Shown here in pieces: positions 63,391-64,000 of a stretch of DNA of 64,000 nt (positions are counted from its first letter, which is position 1; each line of letters opens with the position of its first letter). The position numbers were made by a program, and so were the translations under genes. The notes beneath the pieces are model-generated. The model made no database searches. It was not told the DNA's origin and was given only the letters and a program-made list of their open reading frames with translations. The DNA lies in contig NZ_KZ614144.1 of assembly GCF_002884445.1 (NCBI RefSeq), forward strand, positions 1,998,290-2,062,289. Reading direction: 5' to 3'. The DNA comes from Paenibacillus castaneae (GTDB lineage Bacteria; Bacillota; Bacilli; Paenibacillales; Paenibacillaceae).

Positions 63391-64000
63391 TAAGTAAAAG
63401 AGGGACAGCCTGATTTTTTGAAAAATAAAGCTTCTTTCACTAATCCAGCCGATCAGAAAGGGTACACCTGCTCGGCTTCTTTGGGTTGCTGAAAATGATG
63501 ATCGCGAGCTGCTTTGAAAAGATATACTTCACCGTTAGCAGACGAGTGTCTCAATATATTTCCATCCTTAGGAACGCCTTCGAAATAAGCTCCGATACAA
63601 CCAGTCGTACACCTGTGTCCAGATAATAAAATATTGACTTCATGCTCACCATATTCTTCTTCTAGTTCATGCATAAAATTAAAAACACTTTTGATGAAGC
63701 TGTTGATTTCTTTAACGCCTTTATAAACATTCGAATATGGAGCTGCTCCAAATTTTATTGTGTAAGCCAGAGCTGGATTGTTGTGCAATATGACAAATAG
63801 CAGTCTGGAAAGAGGCGATCAGTACCCCTTCGTATTCGACGCTCCGTTTACATATTCCTTGCTCTCTAAACGTTGTTGCAGCATCTTTAAAGCGGTTAAT
63901 CGAGCTGATTAACCACTTATGATTTCGTTGCTTAGTTCGCACATCTGGCATTTACTAACAGCTTATCGAAACGATTCTATAAAAATCGGAAGTAAAACAG
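63391..64000. other. Window end without a clear gene
   Basis: Apart from the minus-strand frame at 63453-63788, this stretch shows no gene, terminator or repeat I can support. A second minus-strand frame (63721-63951) overlaps it and looks no better. Confidence 0.4.
63453..63788 (-). CDS. Hypothetical protein, weakly supported
   Basis: A 111-codon frame starting TTG at 63788 (LHNNPALAYTIKFG onward) with HELEEEYGEHEVNILLSGHRC and CTTGCIGAYFEGVPKDGNIL later. The frame is open upstream only to a TGA about 30 bases away. It has an amphipathic helix and a few Cys and His residues but no family I recognise and no clear SD. It may be a fragment of an older gene or a chance frame. Confidence 0.3.
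   Translation of the reverse strand: MHNNPALAYTIKFGAAPYSNVYKGVKEINSFIKSVFNFMHELEEEYGEHEVNILLSGHRCTTGCIGAYFEGVPKDGNILRHSSANGEVYLFKAARDHHFQQPKEAEQVYPF

Noticed and set aside
63721..63951. Minus-strand frame of 76 residues near the window end
   Set aside because: No SD, no recognised motif, and it overlaps another weak frame; neither is convincing.

Overview
The window reads as a chromosomal segment of a Paenibacillus-like member of the Bacillales. The clues are strong purine-rich Shine-Dalgarno (SD) sites, frequent TTG/GTG starts, an S-layer-homology (SLH) anchored exoenzyme, several YesM/YesN-type two-component systems beside sugar ABC importers, Fur- and CcpA-type sites, and short intergenic hairpin repeats. 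The assignment rests on gene content only. I saw no rRNA, tRNA, CRISPR array, phage or insertion sequence.

Layout. Positions 1-8.8 kb: end of an unidentified gene, an inositol-monophosphatase-like enzyme, a nucleotidyltransferase plus UvrA-like ABC ATPase pair, an ECF-like sigma factor with a partner protein, a GyrI-like fragment and a YcaQ-type glycosylase. 9-20 kb: a large SLH protein with a glucuronoyl-esterase-like (CE15) domain, a YdhR/DsbA-like pair divergent from a TetR regulator, an SF0329-family protein, a secreted GH11 xylanase and a SUMF1-type lipoprotein. 20-25 kb: a linearmycin-resistance-like ABC exporter with its own two-component system. 25-31 kb: a KimA-like potassium transporter, a MarR/oxidoreductase divergent pair, and feoA-feoB plus a small Cys-rich protein under two Fur boxes. 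31-42.5 kb: a YesM/YesN pair, an oligosaccharide ABC importer, two GH43 enzymes and a GH51 arabinofuranosidase. 42.5-52.5 kb: a YtrA-like GntR/ABC operon, a DMT transporter, an N-acetyltransferase, a TetR/SDR pair, a membrane protein resembling fungal Pyr4-type terpene cyclases, a nuclease-fold/winged-helix protein, an alpha/beta hydrolase, a decayed transporter, and two families of palindromic repeats. 52.5-63.4 kb: a second importer with a Nif3-like protein, a GH67 alpha-glucuronidase, a second YesM/YesN pair and a Gfo/Idh/MocA-like protein.

The genes combine into a glucurono-arabinoxylan utilisation region. The secreted xylanase and the surface-anchored esterase would act outside the cell. 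Two separate importers, each with a lipoprotein and two permeases but no ATPase, would bring in oligosaccharides. Intracellular GH43, GH51 and GH67 enzymes would remove xylose, arabinose and (methyl)glucuronic acid. The importers probably share an MsmX-type ATPase encoded elsewhere.

The least explained signals are: a short conserved peptide motif (MIDFRxEWHxxxRG) found as a leader before the nucleotidyltransferase/UvrA-like pair and again, in frame, at the front of the sigma factor; the Pyr4-like membrane protein beside an SDR; the nuclease-fold gene with a leader terminator and a duplicated 3' end; and three copies of a 107-nt double-hairpin repeat.
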